From NCBI GenBank assembly GCA_039649115.1, contig JBBWZQ010000249.1, forward strand, positions 1-19,836: a stretch of DNA of 19,836 nucleotides, written 5' to 3'. Below the pieces are notes generated by a model that saw nothing but the letters and a program-made list of their open reading frames with translations, ran no database searches and was not told where the DNA came from. This stretch comes from DATEJJ01 sp039649115 (GTDB lineage: Bacteria > Actinomycetota > Actinomycetes > Mycobacteriales > Micromonosporaceae). Each line of letters begins with the position of its first letter. Positions within the stretch are counted from its first letter, which is position 1. Shown here one piece after another: positions 1-7,007 of this stretch. The translations under genes and the position numbers were made by a program.

Positions 1-404
1 GCCGGTTGCGCTCCGGCGGCATGACCGTGTTCATCACCACGCACTACCTCGACGAGGCCGACGCGCTGTGCGACCGGGTCGCCATCATCGACCACGGCCT
101 GGTGGTCGCCGAGGGCACGCCGGACGAACTGAAGCGCGAGATCACCGGTGACGTGGTGAGCGTCGGCCTCAACGGCGCCACCGGCGCCGCCGCTGACATC
201 CTCAATGGACAGTCCTACGTGCGCAAGCTGGAGACGCGGGAGGGCGGCCTGCGACTGTTCGTGGACAGCGGGGCCACCGCGATCCCGCTGATCCTGCGCA
301 CGCTGGACGGCGCCGGCCTGGACCTCGGCTCGATCGAGCTGCACCGCCCCAGCCTCGACGACGTCTTCCTCACCAAGACCGGCCGCTCCCTCCGCGACTC
401 CTGA
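1..404 (+). CDS. ABC transporter ATP-binding protein, C-terminal part (5' end outside window)
   Basis: Open from the window edge (first whole codon at base 3) to TGA at 402-404, about 133 residues. The visible part starts just after where Walker B and the D-loop should lie. It contains the H-loop (ITTHYLDEAD), then the RVAIIDHG strand and a GTPDELK segment typical of DrrA/CcmA-type exporter ATPases. The last ~85 residues form the accessory domain found in antibiotic-efflux ATPases (DUF4162 type), ending with the usual SLDDVFLTKTGRSLRD. It would energise a membrane exporter from the cytoplasmic side. The family's permease is usually the next gene downstream, but here an LLM oxidoreductase follows, so the permease may lie upstream or elsewhere. 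Substrate cannot be inferred. Confidence 0.9.
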   Translation, partial: RLRSGGMTVFITTHYLDEADALCDRVAIIDHGLVVAEGTPDELKREITGDVVSVGLNGATGAAADILNGQSYVRKLETREGGLRLFVDSGATAIPLILRTLDGAGLDLGSIELHRPSLDDVFLTKTGRSLRDS

Positions 405-485
405 CCCCCGCCACCCTGACCCCTGACACCGCAACCTCGATGAAGTTGTGGCCGGACAGCGCGGGCGGCGCGGCGGCGGAGGCGT

Positions 486-491
486 TACGGT
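486..491 (+). promoter_or_regulatory. Candidate -10 element (TACGGT) for a leaderless mRNA of the LLM gene
   Basis: TACGGT fits the actinobacterial -10 pattern TANNNT and ends 6 nt before the GTG at 498, so transcription would begin at or next to the start codon. The only purine-rich stretch nearby (GGAGG at 478-482) is 15 nt from the GTG, too far for normal Shine-Dalgarno use. No -35 is evident. Confidence 0.5.
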
Positions 492-497
492 ACCGGG

Positions 498-1352
498 GTG
501 GATATTGGCATCGGACTCCCGAATACCCTGAACGTCGACGGGTCGGTCGTGGTCGAGTGGGCGCGGCGCGCGGAGGGGCGCGGCTTCACCGCGCTGGCGA
601 CGATCGACCGGATCGTGTACCCGTCCTACGACTCGCTGACCGCCCTCGCCGTCGCCGCCGGCGCGACGTCCCGGATCGGCCTGTTCACCGACATCCTGCT
701 GGCCCCGCTGTACCCGCCCGTGTGGCTCGCCAAGGCGACGGCCAGCCTGAACGAGGCGTCCGGCGGCCGGCTCACCCTCGGCGTGGGGGTGGGCGGGCGG
801 CCCGACGACTTCGCGGCGATGGACCGGCCGGTCGAGCGGCGCGGCCGGCTGATGGACGACACGCTCGACCTCCTGCACCGCGCCTGGGCCGGGGAGAGCG
901 TGACCGGCGACGAGTTCCCCGTGGTGCCGGAGGCGGCCGCCGGCAAGCGGGTGTCCGTGCTCGTCGGCGGCAACTCCGACGCCGCGGTGCGCCGGACGAT
1001 CCAGTACGGCGAGGGCTGGACCACGGGCGGCGGCGGCCCGGCCATGGCGGTGCCGATGATCGAGAAGGTGCGCCGGGCGTGGCAGGAGGCGGGCCGCGAG
1101 GACGAGCCGCGCATCGCCGCGCTGGCCTACTTCGGGCTGGGCGACGAGGAGAAGTCGCTGGCGTCGCTGCGCCGGTACTACGGCTTCGCCCCCGATTACG
1201 TCGAGATGATCGCCGGGTCGGCGGTCCGCTCGCCCGCCGCCGTCCGGGAGCTGGCACGCGCGTTCGCGGACATCGGCGTCACCGAGTTGATGTTCGACCC
1301 GACGATCGCGTCGATCGACGAGGTCGACCGGCTCGCCGACGCGGTGCTCTAG
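498..1352 (+). CDS. LLM class flavin-dependent oxidoreductase (luciferase-like)
   Basis: 284 residues with GTG start. The N-terminus (MDIGIGLPNT) is a typical first strand of the luciferase-like TIM barrel. GRGFTALATIDR, the strand around RIGLFTDILLAPLYPP, and GGRLTLGVGVGG are family landmarks of the bacterial luciferase / F420-dependent superfamily. The protein is somewhat shorter than many members (300-350) but has the conserved C-terminal helix region. It probably transfers hydride or oxygen with FMN or F420 as cofactor; the substrate is unknown. The downstream PPOX/F420 gene starts 8 nt after its stop, so the two are probably co-transcribed, which makes F420 plausible but unproven. The start was chosen because it opens the barrel directly and sits 6 nt behind a TANNNT motif. 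Confidence 0.85.
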   Translation: MDIGIGLPNTLNVDGSVVVEWARRAEGRGFTALATIDRIVYPSYDSLTALAVAAGATSRIGLFTDILLAPLYPPVWLAKATASLNEASGGRLTLGVGVGGRPDDFAAMDRPVERRGRLMDDTLDLLHRAWAGESVTGDEFPVVPEAAAGKRVSVLVGGNSDAAVRRTIQYGEGWTTGGGGPAMAVPMIEKVRRAWQEAGREDEPRIAALAYFGLGDEEKSLASLRRYYGFAPDYVEMIAGSAVRSPAAVRELARAFADIGVTELMFDPTIASIDEVDRLADAVL

Positions 1353-1360
1353 CCGTCCCG

Positions 1361-1771
1361 ATGAACGAGGCCGAGGCCCGGTCGCGGTTCGCCGCCGGGC
1401 GCGTCGCCACCCTCGCCACAGTGGACGGTACCGGCGCGCCGCACCTGGTACCCGTCGTCTTCGTGGTCGAGGACTCCACCGTGTGGAGCGCGACCGACGG
1501 CAAGCCCAAGCGCGGCACCGCGCTGCGACGGCACGCGAACATCCGGGCACGGCCGCGGGTGAGCCTGTTGGCGCAGCACTGGGACGAGCGCTGGGACATG
1601 CTGTGGTGGGTACGCGCCGACGGCTCCGCGCGCATCGACACGGAGCCGTCCACTGTGGATCGCGTGGTGGCCCTGCTGCGGGACAAGTACCCGCAGTACG
1701 GCACCGTCCCGGTCGGCGGGCCGCTGGTCGCCGTCACGGTGCGGTCGTGGCGCGGCTGGCAGGCGGGTTGA
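1361..1771 (+). CDS. PPOX class F420-dependent oxidoreductase, Rv0121 type
   Basis: 136 residues, ATG start 8 nt after the preceding stop, with no clear own ribosome binding site. The split-barrel flavin/deazaflavin-binding fold is shown by RVATLATVDGTGAPHLVPVVF near residues 14-34, by DGKPKRGTALRRHANIRARP near 46-65, and by the aromatic MLWWVRADG at 80-88. This closely matches my memory of the mycobacterial Rv0121c family (TIGR03668). Members use F420 in preference to FMN; the physiological substrate is not established. Its last 38 bp overlap the 3' end of the convergent D-amino-acid oxidase gene. Assignment to the family is firm; the specific reaction is not. Confidence 0.88.
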   Translation: MNEAEARSRFAAGRVATLATVDGTGAPHLVPVVFVVEDSTVWSATDGKPKRGTALRRHANIRARPRVSLLAQHWDERWDMLWWVRADGSARIDTEPSTVDRVVALLRDKYPQYGTVPVGGPLVAVTVRSWRGWQAG

Positions 1772-2705
1772 CGGCCAGTTCGACGACCCGGTCGGCGCAC
1801 CCCCAGGCGAGGGTGACACCCGCGCCACCGTGGCCGTAGTTGTGGATGAGCCCGCCCGAGCCGGTCTCCAGCCGCACGCCGCCCTGGCGGGTGGGCCGCA
1901 GGCCGGCCCGGTACCCGATGGTGCGCGCGGCGGCCAGCTCCGGTACCAGCGCCAGGCACCGGCGGCGGATCGCCTCGCAGGCCACCGGGTCGGGCGTGGC
2001 GTCCCACACGCCGGATTCGAAGGTGCCGCCCAGCACCACGTCGTCGCGGCGCGGGTGGATGTACGTGTACCCCTCCGGGTTGTCCTGGTCACGCACGCTC
2101 TCGGTGAGCCCCGGGTTGCTGGTGAGCACGATCTGGCCGCGGACCGGCTCCACCGCGCTGTCGCCGCACAGGTCGCGGGCTGCCAGCCCGGTCGCGTTGA
2201 CCACGATCGGCGCCGCGCCGGCCGCCTCGCGCAGCGACTCCACCCGCCGCAGCCGCACCTCGCCGCCGGCCGCGGTGAAGCGTGCCACGAGCCACGGCAG
2301 GTACCGGGGCATCTCCACGATCGGCGCGGTGAACCGCCACCCGCCGACGAACGGCGGGTGGACCTCGGCCGGCGCCAGCCAGCGCAGGTCCCCGACCGCC
2401 GGCGCCCACCACGGCTCGTGCTGGACGGCAGCGCGGTGCAGCATCCGGGTCACCCGCATGACCACCCCGGGTACCCCGTCGGCGGCCTGCCGGACGAACT
2501 CGGCCAACGTCCGCTCGCCCCACTCCAGCACCCGCGGCTGCCCCTCGACGCGCGTCGGGTACCAGACCGCGGCGGCCACCGCGGACGTGGTCTGCTCCGG
2601 CGGCTGCGCCGTCCACACCACCACGTCAGCGCCGGCCTGCCGCAGCCGCAGCGCGCTGGTCAACCCGACGATCCCCGCGCCCACGACCACCACGTCAGCC
2701 GCCAT
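1734..2705 (-). CDS. D-amino-acid oxidase family FAD-dependent oxidoreductase
   Basis: 323 residues. The FAD dinucleotide-binding motif VVVGAGIVGL is at 6-15. The C-terminal DAAO signature LIHNYGHGGAGVTLAWGCA is at 286-304. In between, GYTYIHPR (Tyr213 region) and GLRPTR (Arg270) resemble the substrate tyrosine and carboxylate-binding arginine of eukaryotic and actinobacterial DAAOs. It should oxidatively deaminate D-amino acids to 2-oxo acids with release of ammonia and hydrogen peroxide, in the cytoplasm, with FAD tightly bound. An ATG 39 nt further upstream (2744) is open, but I chose 2705 because GGGGAGG lies 5 nt before it and the FAD motif then sits at the expected N-terminus. It overlaps the convergent PPOX gene by 38 bp. 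Preferred substrate is unknown. Confidence 0.9.
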   Translation of the reverse strand: MAADVVVVGAGIVGLTSALRLRQAGADVVVWTAQPPEQTTSAVAAAVWYPTRVEGQPRVLEWGERTLAEFVRQAADGVPGVVMRVTRMLHRAAVQHEPWWAPAVGDLRWLAPAEVHPPFVGGWRFTAPIVEMPRYLPWLVARFTAAGGEVRLRRVESLREAAGAAPIVVNATGLAARDLCGDSAVEPVRGQIVLTSNPGLTESVRDQDNPEGYTYIHPRRDDVVLGGTFESGVWDATPDPVACEAIRRRCLALVPELAAARTIGYRAGLRPTRQGGVRLETGSGGLIHNYGHGGAGVTLAWGCADRVVELAVNPPASRATTAP

Positions 2706-2762
2706 CGCCGCCTCCCCGCGGCCAACTGCGGCACTCCCGATCATGCCGGCAGCCGAACGTGA

Positions 2763-3428
2763 TCACGGCGGCCATCCCCGCAGGCCGCTCTGGTACGCGA
2801 TGACGACCAGCTGCGCCCGGTCCCGCGCACCCAGCTTCACCATCGCCCGGTTGACATGCGTCTTCGCGGTCGCCGGGCTGAGCACCAGGTGCCGGGCGAT
2901 CTCGTCGTTGGTCAGGCCGGCGGCCACCAGCATGAGCACCTCGCGCTCGCGGTCGGTGAGCACGTCGAGGGCCTGCCGGGTGGCGGGTTCGGCGTGGTCC
3001 GGCTGGGCCAGGAACCGGGCGATCAGGCTCCTTGTCGCGGCGGGGGACAGCAGCGCGTCGCCGCGGTTGACCGTGCGGATGGCACCCAGCAACTCCTCGG
3101 GTTCGGCGCTCTTGCCGAGGAAGCCGCTGGCGCCGTACCGCAGCGCGCGGAACACGTACTCGTCGATCTCGAACGTGGTCAGGATCAGCACGCGCACCCC
3201 GGCCAGGTCCTCGTCCTGGCTGATCAGCCGGGTCGCGGCCAGGCCGTCGAGGTCGGGCATCCGGATGTCCATCAGCACCACGTCGGCCCGGGTCTGCCGG
3301 GCCAGCGCCACGGCCTGGTGGCCGGTGGCCGCCTCGCCGACCACCTCCAGGTCGGGCGCGGAGTCGATGAGCACCTTGAACCCGGCGCGCAGCAGCGGCT
3401 GGTCGTCGGCGAGCAACACCCTGATCAT
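2763..3428 (-). CDS. NarL/FixJ-family response regulator (LuxR-type HTH)
   Basis: 221 residues. The receiver domain has the acidic pair D8-D9, phospho-acceptor Asp54 within VVLMDIRMPDLDG, the TT switch residues in LILTTFE, and the conserved Lys in FLGKSAEP. The C-terminal LuxR-type helix-turn-helix begins at LTDREREVLMLVAAGLTNDE and runs through SPATAKTHVNRAMVKL. The start codon lies inside ATGA at 3425-3428, overlapping the kinase stop, so translation is coupled to the kinase. The protein should bind DNA as a phosphorylated dimer. The most likely targets are its own operon and the divergent ABC exporter at 4757-6195, where a perfect inverted repeat is present (4639-4660). Confidence 0.95.
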   Translation of the reverse strand: MIRVLLADDQPLLRAGFKVLIDSAPDLEVVGEAATGHQAVALARQTRADVVLMDIRMPDLDGLAATRLISQDEDLAGVRVLILTTFEIDEYVFRALRYGASGFLGKSAEPEELLGAIRTVNRGDALLSPAATRSLIARFLAQPDHAEPATRQALDVLTDREREVLMLVAAGLTNDEIARHLVLSPATAKTHVNRAMVKLGARDRAQLVVIAYQSGLRGWPP

Positions 3429-4594
3429 GAGGGAACGCCGCCGGCGAAGGGCAGCACCGCGCTGACCCGGAACCCGCCGGCGCCGTGCGGACCGGCGTGC
3501 AGGCTGCCGCCCAGCGCGGCCACCCGCTCCCGCATGCCGACGATCCCGTGTCCGGGCGGCGCGCCGGCCGAGCTGCCGGCAGCGGAGTTGTCCACCACGA
3601 TGTGCAGGGCGGCCGGCTCGTACGCCAGGGACAGCCGGGCGGCCGGCCGGGTCGCGTGCTTGCACACGTTGGTCAGCGACTCCTGGATGACGCGGTAGGC
3701 GGTGACGTCGGCCGCTGAGGGGAGTGGCCGCGCCGCGCCGCGCACGTCCTGTTCGACACGCAGGCCGGAGCGGCGGAACGAGGCGACCAGTTGGGCCAGC
3801 GCGGACAGGCCGGCGGTCGGCTCGGTGGGCGCCGCCGGCTCGTCCGGCCCGCGCAACAGCCCGATCGTGTCGCGCAACTCCTCCAGCGCGCTGCGGCTGG
3901 CCTGCCGGATGTACGCCAACGACTGCCTCACCTGCGCCGGCTGCTCGTCGAGCACGTGCCCGGCGACACCGGCCTGCACGTTGATCAGTGCGAGGTGGTG
4001 CCCCACGACGTCGTGCAGGTCCCGGGCGATGCGCAGCCGCTCCTCGGTGACCCGCCGGCTGGCCTCCAGGTCGCGCTCGCTCTCCGCGCGGCGGGCCCGC
4101 TCCTCCACCCCGGCCAGGTACGCGCGCCGGTTGCGGGACGCGTCGCCGGCGGCCACGGCGAGGGCGCCGAGCGCGGCGAGGGCCAGGTTCTCCGCGCCCA
4201 TCCAGGACGACGGCTTGATCATGATGTGGGTACCGGCGAGCACCAGGATCGCGAGGCCCCCGCCGATCAGCGCCTTGCGCCGCGCGGTCGCGTCGGCGAC
4301 CGTGTAGAGCGCGATCAGCGGGGCGGCCAGCACCAGCGCCCCCTCGTGCCCCCGGTGCGGCGCCATGAAGAACTCCGCGGCCAGGGTGGAGACCACCAGC
4401 ACCGGGACCGGCCAGCGCCGGCGCAGCACGAGGGCGCCGCAGGCCAGCACCGCGAGCAGCACCCCGGGGGCGTCGAGGACGGCCGGGTCCCGGCCCGACG
4501 CCGTGGTCACCAGCGTCACCGCGAGCAGCACCGCCGCGACGGCGATGTCGGCGTGCGGCTGGCGCCGGGCGGCGGCGTGCACCCTGCTGAGCAT
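3425..4594 (-). CDS. Sensor histidine kinase, HisKA_3/DesK type
   Basis: 389 residues. About six hydrophobic segments (near 17-33, 43-57, 63-78, 86-100, 107-124, 134-150) form a membrane sensor without an obvious extracellular domain. A short coiled coil follows (155-185), then the HisKA_3 dimerisation helix with phospho-acceptor His194 in IARDLHDVVGHHLALI. The HATPase region shows the N-box VIQESLTNVCKHA (302-314) and G-box GHGIVGMRERV (348-358). It is an intramembrane-sensing type often paired with ABC exporters, and autophosphorylates to signal to the downstream regulator. The ATG start is preceded by TACCGT with exactly 6 nt between, and no Shine-Dalgarno is seen, suggesting a leaderless message. 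The signal is unknown. Confidence 0.94.
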   Translation of the reverse strand: MLSRVHAAARRQPHADIAVAAVLLAVTLVTTASGRDPAVLDAPGVLLAVLACGALVLRRRWPVPVLVVSTLAAEFFMAPHRGHEGALVLAAPLIALYTVADATARRKALIGGGLAILVLAGTHIMIKPSSWMGAENLALAALGALAVAAGDASRNRRAYLAGVEERARRAESERDLEASRRVTEERLRIARDLHDVVGHHLALINVQAGVAGHVLDEQPAQVRQSLAYIRQASRSALEELRDTIGLLRGPDEPAAPTEPTAGLSALAQLVASFRRSGLRVEQDVRGAARPLPSAADVTAYRVIQESLTNVCKHATRPAARLSLAYEPAALHIVVDNSAAGSSAGAPPGHGIVGMRERVAALGGSLHAGPHGAGGFRVSAVLPFAGGVPS

Positions 4595-4600
4595 GAGACC

Positions 4601-4606
4601 ACGGTA
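4601..4606 (-). promoter_or_regulatory. Candidate -10 (TACCGT) for a leaderless kinase/regulator transcript
   Basis: On the minus strand TACCGT is followed by 6 nt (GGTCTC) and then the kinase ATG at 4594. This is the spacing expected if transcription starts at the A of the ATG. No purine-rich ribosome binding site occupies the gap and no -35 is clear. Confidence 0.5.
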
Positions 4607-4638
4607 AGCGCAGGCCGGGGCCGCGGACGTCCACCTGG

Positions 4639-4660
4639 CGCGGTACGCCCGGATACCGCG
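4639..4660. promoter_or_regulatory. Perfect 7-bp inverted repeat, candidate operator in the divergent control region
   Basis: CGCGGTA and TACCGCG are separated by 8 bp, centred about 55 bp upstream of the kinase start and about 107 bp upstream of the ABC start. The position suits a dimeric NarL-type regulator binding between divergent genes. Another dyad, CCGCGACCGCGG, overlaps it at 4656-4667. Function is inferred from position and symmetry only. Confidence 0.35.
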
Positions 4661-4756
4661 ACCGCGGTAGCCAGGTTGCCGCGGCTGGGGGACGACGCGG
4701 GCGGCCGGGCGGACCATGGTGGACCCGACAATCCCGACGCTCGCGGAGGTGCGGCG

Positions 4757-5467
4757 ATGACCGGCATTGCGGTCCGCGCTCTGACAAAACATTTTGGCCG
4801 GGTACGGGCGGTGCAGGCGCTCACCTTCGAGGTACCGGCGGGTCAGGTCACCGGATTCCTCGGACCCAACGGGGCCGGCAAGACCACCACCCTGCGGATG
4901 ATGCTCGGGCTGGTCGCCCCGACCGCGGGAGAGGCGCTCATCGGTGGCCGCCGGTACCGCGAGCTGCCCGCGCCGCGCCGGACGGTGGGCGCGGTGCTCG
5001 AAGCCACCGGGCTGCACCCGGGCCGGCGCGGCCGTGCCCACCTGCGCATCCTGGCCCAGGTCACCGGGGTACCGGACACCAGGGTCGACGAGGTACTGGA
5101 GCAGGTGGGCCTGACGGGGGACGCCGACCGCCGGGTGGGCGGGTACTCGCTGGGCATGCGCCAGCGGCTGGGCCTGGCCGCGGCGCTGCTCGGCGACCCC
5201 GAGGTGCTGATCCTCGACGAGCCGGCCAACGGCCTGGACCCGGGGGGCATGGCGTGGCTGCGCGGGATCCTGCGCGACCTCGCGGGGCAGGGTCGCACCG
5301 TGGTGATCTCCAGCCATGTACTGGCCGAGGTCGCCCAGACCGTCGACCGGGTGGTCATCGTGCACGCCGGCCAGTTGCGCTTCGCCGGCCCGCTGGCGGA
5401 CGTCACCCGGGCCGGGGAGTCGCTGGAGTCCGCCTTCCTGCAACTGACCGGACAGGAGTTGGCATGA
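4757..5467 (+). CDS. ABC exporter ATP-binding protein
   Basis: 236 residues. Walker A GPNGAGKTT at 36-44, the signature loop in the variant form YSLGMRQRL at 130-138, Walker B LILDEP at 151-156 with a D-loop ending in GLDP, and the H-loop His187 in ISSHVLAEV are all intact. Such short ATPases pair with a small ABC-2-type permease for export of peptides or drugs or for bacitracin/lantibiotic-like resistance. A GGAGG at 4744-4748 lies 8 nt before the ATG and fixes the start. Its stop overlaps the permease start as ATGA (5464-5467), so the two products are made together. It is divergent from the two-component system, which probably controls it. Substrate unknown. Confidence 0.94.
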   Translation: MTGIAVRALTKHFGRVRAVQALTFEVPAGQVTGFLGPNGAGKTTTLRMMLGLVAPTAGEALIGGRRYRELPAPRRTVGAVLEATGLHPGRRGRAHLRILAQVTGVPDTRVDEVLEQVGLTGDADRRVGGYSLGMRQRLGLAAALLGDPEVLILDEPANGLDPGGMAWLRGILRDLAGQGRTVVISSHVLAEVAQTVDRVVIVHAGQLRFAGPLADVTRAGESLESAFLQLTGQELA

Positions 5468-6195
5468 CCACGTTGATGCGCAACGAGCTCTTCAAGCTGC
5501 GTACCGTCAGAAGCCCCTGGCTGTTGCTCGCGGCCGCGCAGGTCGCCATCGTGCTCGGCGTCAGCGGCCTGGTCCTGCGGCGCCCCGACGTCCACGACCC
5601 CACGCTCGCCTCCGGCGCCGTCGCCCACGTCGGCCTGGTGTCCCTGTTCGCCCTCGTGTTGGGCATCCTCGCGGTGGCCGGCGAGTACCGGCACAAGACG
5701 ATCACCGACAGCTACCTCGCCACGCCGCGCCGCGGCCGGGTGGTGACCGCGAAACTGGGCGTGTACACGGTCGCCGGGCTCGGGTTCGGCGTCCTCGGTT
5801 CGGCTGTCGCGCTGGCCGCCGCGGCGATCGGCCTGGCCATCCGCGGCGCCTCGCTCGATCTGTCCGATGTGGACCTCTGGCGCACGCTGGCCGGCGGGGT
5901 CCTGTGGAACGGCGCCTTCGCCGCGATCGGGGTCGGCGTCGGGGCGCTGCTGCGCAACCTCGCCGGCGCGGTGGCCGCGGCCCTGGCGTGGCTGGCCGTC
6001 GTGGAGGGCCTGCTGGGACAACTGCTCGGCGGCGGGAGCCGGTGGCTGCCGTTCGTCGCCGGCACCGCGCTGGGCCGCCTGCCGGGCGGTGCCGACCGGC
6101 TGTCGCAGTGGGCCGGTGGCCTGGTGCTGGCCGGCTATGCGGCCGTCTTCACGGTGGTGGCGCTGCTGATCACGGTCCGCCGGGACGTGGCATGA
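5464..6195 (+). CDS. ABC-2 type transporter permease subunit
   Basis: 243 residues. The N-terminus MRNELFKLRTVRSPWLLL is the usual entry of ABC-2 permeases: a short amphipathic helix with a basic patch before the first membrane span. About six hydrophobic segments follow: near 19-37, 51-68, 100-125, 139-160, 166-185, and a C-terminal span ending in LLITVRRDVA. The EYRHKTITDSYLATPRRGRVVTAK stretch after the second span is characteristic of this family. It should dimerise in the cytoplasmic membrane and bind the ATPase encoded just upstream, with which it is translationally coupled. The last 26 bp overlap the 3' end of the convergent nei2-type gene. Confidence 0.9.
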   Translation: MTTLMRNELFKLRTVRSPWLLLAAAQVAIVLGVSGLVLRRPDVHDPTLASGAVAHVGLVSLFALVLGILAVAGEYRHKTITDSYLATPRRGRVVTAKLGVYTVAGLGFGVLGSAVALAAAAIGLAIRGASLDLSDVDLWRTLAGGVLWNGAFAAIGVGVGALLRNLAGAVAAALAWLAVVEGLLGQLLGGGSRWLPFVAGTALGRLPGGADRLSQWAGGLVLAGYAAVFTVVALLITVRRDVA

Positions 6196-6982
6196 CGGGC
6201 GGCTGGCAGCGCGGGCACCAGTACGTGACCCGCTCGCCCTGCTCCGCCTTGCTGATCGGGGTGCCGCAGCGGCGGCAGGGTGCGGCGCGGCGCCCGTACA
6301 CGTAGGTGGTCTGGCCCCGGTGCAGCGAGCCGGTCGTGCTCTGCGTCCACCGGCCCCGGTTCGCGGCCAGCAGCCGCTGCGCCAGCGTGACCAGCGCGGG
6401 CAGGTCCGGCACGTCGCCGACCGGCGTCCACGGCTCGATCCCGCGCAGGAACAGCACCTCACTCTTGTACAGGTTGCCGATGCCCGCGAGGCTGGACTGG
6501 TCGAGCAGGGCCTCGGCGATGCTGGTGTCCGGGTGCCGGGACAGCCGCCGCACCGCCTCCGCCGGGTCCCAGTCGTCGCCGAGCAGGTCCGGCCCGAGGT
6601 ACCCGAGCAGGTCGCCCTCCTCCCCGGTGGGGACCAGCGCCAGGTCGTGCAGGTGGTACCCGACGGCCACCGCGCCCGGCGTGCGCAGCACCACGCGGAT
6701 GAGGTGGGCCGGGCGCGCCGCCCACCGTGCCGCCGCGTCGTAGGTGCGCCAGTCGCCGTCCATGCGCAGGTGCGAGTGCAGCGTCAGGGTGCGCTGCCGG
6801 CCCGGGTCGGCGAGCCGCAGCAGCAGGTGCTTGCCCCGGCTGGCGGACTCCAGCACGGTCCAGCCGGTCAGGTCGGTGGTGGCGAGCTTGGGCACCCGGA
6901 AGTCGCAGCCGGTCAGCCGCGCACCGGCCAGCGCCCGGTGCAGCGCGCGGGCGGTGTTCCAGACGGTGTCGCCTTCGGGCAC
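6170..6982 (-). CDS. nei2: Fpg/Nei family DNA glycosylase, Nei2-like endonuclease VIII
   Basis: 270 residues from a GTG start, giving the required N-terminus M-PEGDTVW: the proline becomes the catalytic N-terminal nucleophile after Met removal, followed by the catalytic Glu. Other landmarks are the beta-clamp Lys51 in SRGKHLLL, the helix-two-turn-helix QSSLAGIGNLYKSEVLF (162-178) and a C-terminal zinc finger with Cys236, Cys239, Cys256 and Cys259. The enzyme removes oxidised pyrimidines and nicks the strand by beta/delta elimination in base excision repair. The longer open frame upstream has the wrong composition and lacks the motif. It lies 25 bp after the SAM hydrolase gene on the same strand and may share its transcript. 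CACGAT sits 6 nt before the GTG, a weak leaderless-type -10. In M. tuberculosis the homologue adjoins lhr; here lhr is 6.8 kb away. Confidence 0.94.
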   Translation of the reverse strand: MPEGDTVWNTARALHRALAGARLTGCDFRVPKLATTDLTGWTVLESASRGKHLLLRLADPGRQRTLTLHSHLRMDGDWRTYDAAARWAARPAHLIRVVLRTPGAVAVGYHLHDLALVPTGEEGDLLGYLGPDLLGDDWDPAEAVRRLSRHPDTSIAEALLDQSSLAGIGNLYKSEVLFLRGIEPWTPVGDVPDLPALVTLAQRLLAANRGRWTQSTTGSLHRGQTTYVYGRRAAPCRRCGTPISKAEQGERVTYWCPRCQPPVMPRPGGP

Positions 6983-7007
6983 CGATCCATCGTGCCTGAT
7001 CGCGGAG

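Noticed and set aside
440..1360. Long frame upstream of and in line with the PPOX gene, giving an apparent 443-residue fusion protein
   Set aside because: The upstream part is an Arg/Gly-rich shadow of the LLM gene; only the part from ATG 1361 has family motifs.
1840..3465. 541-residue plus-strand frame antisense to the DAAO and response regulator genes
   Set aside because: Ser/Arg/Thr-rich composition with no motifs; the minus-strand genes have unmistakable domains.
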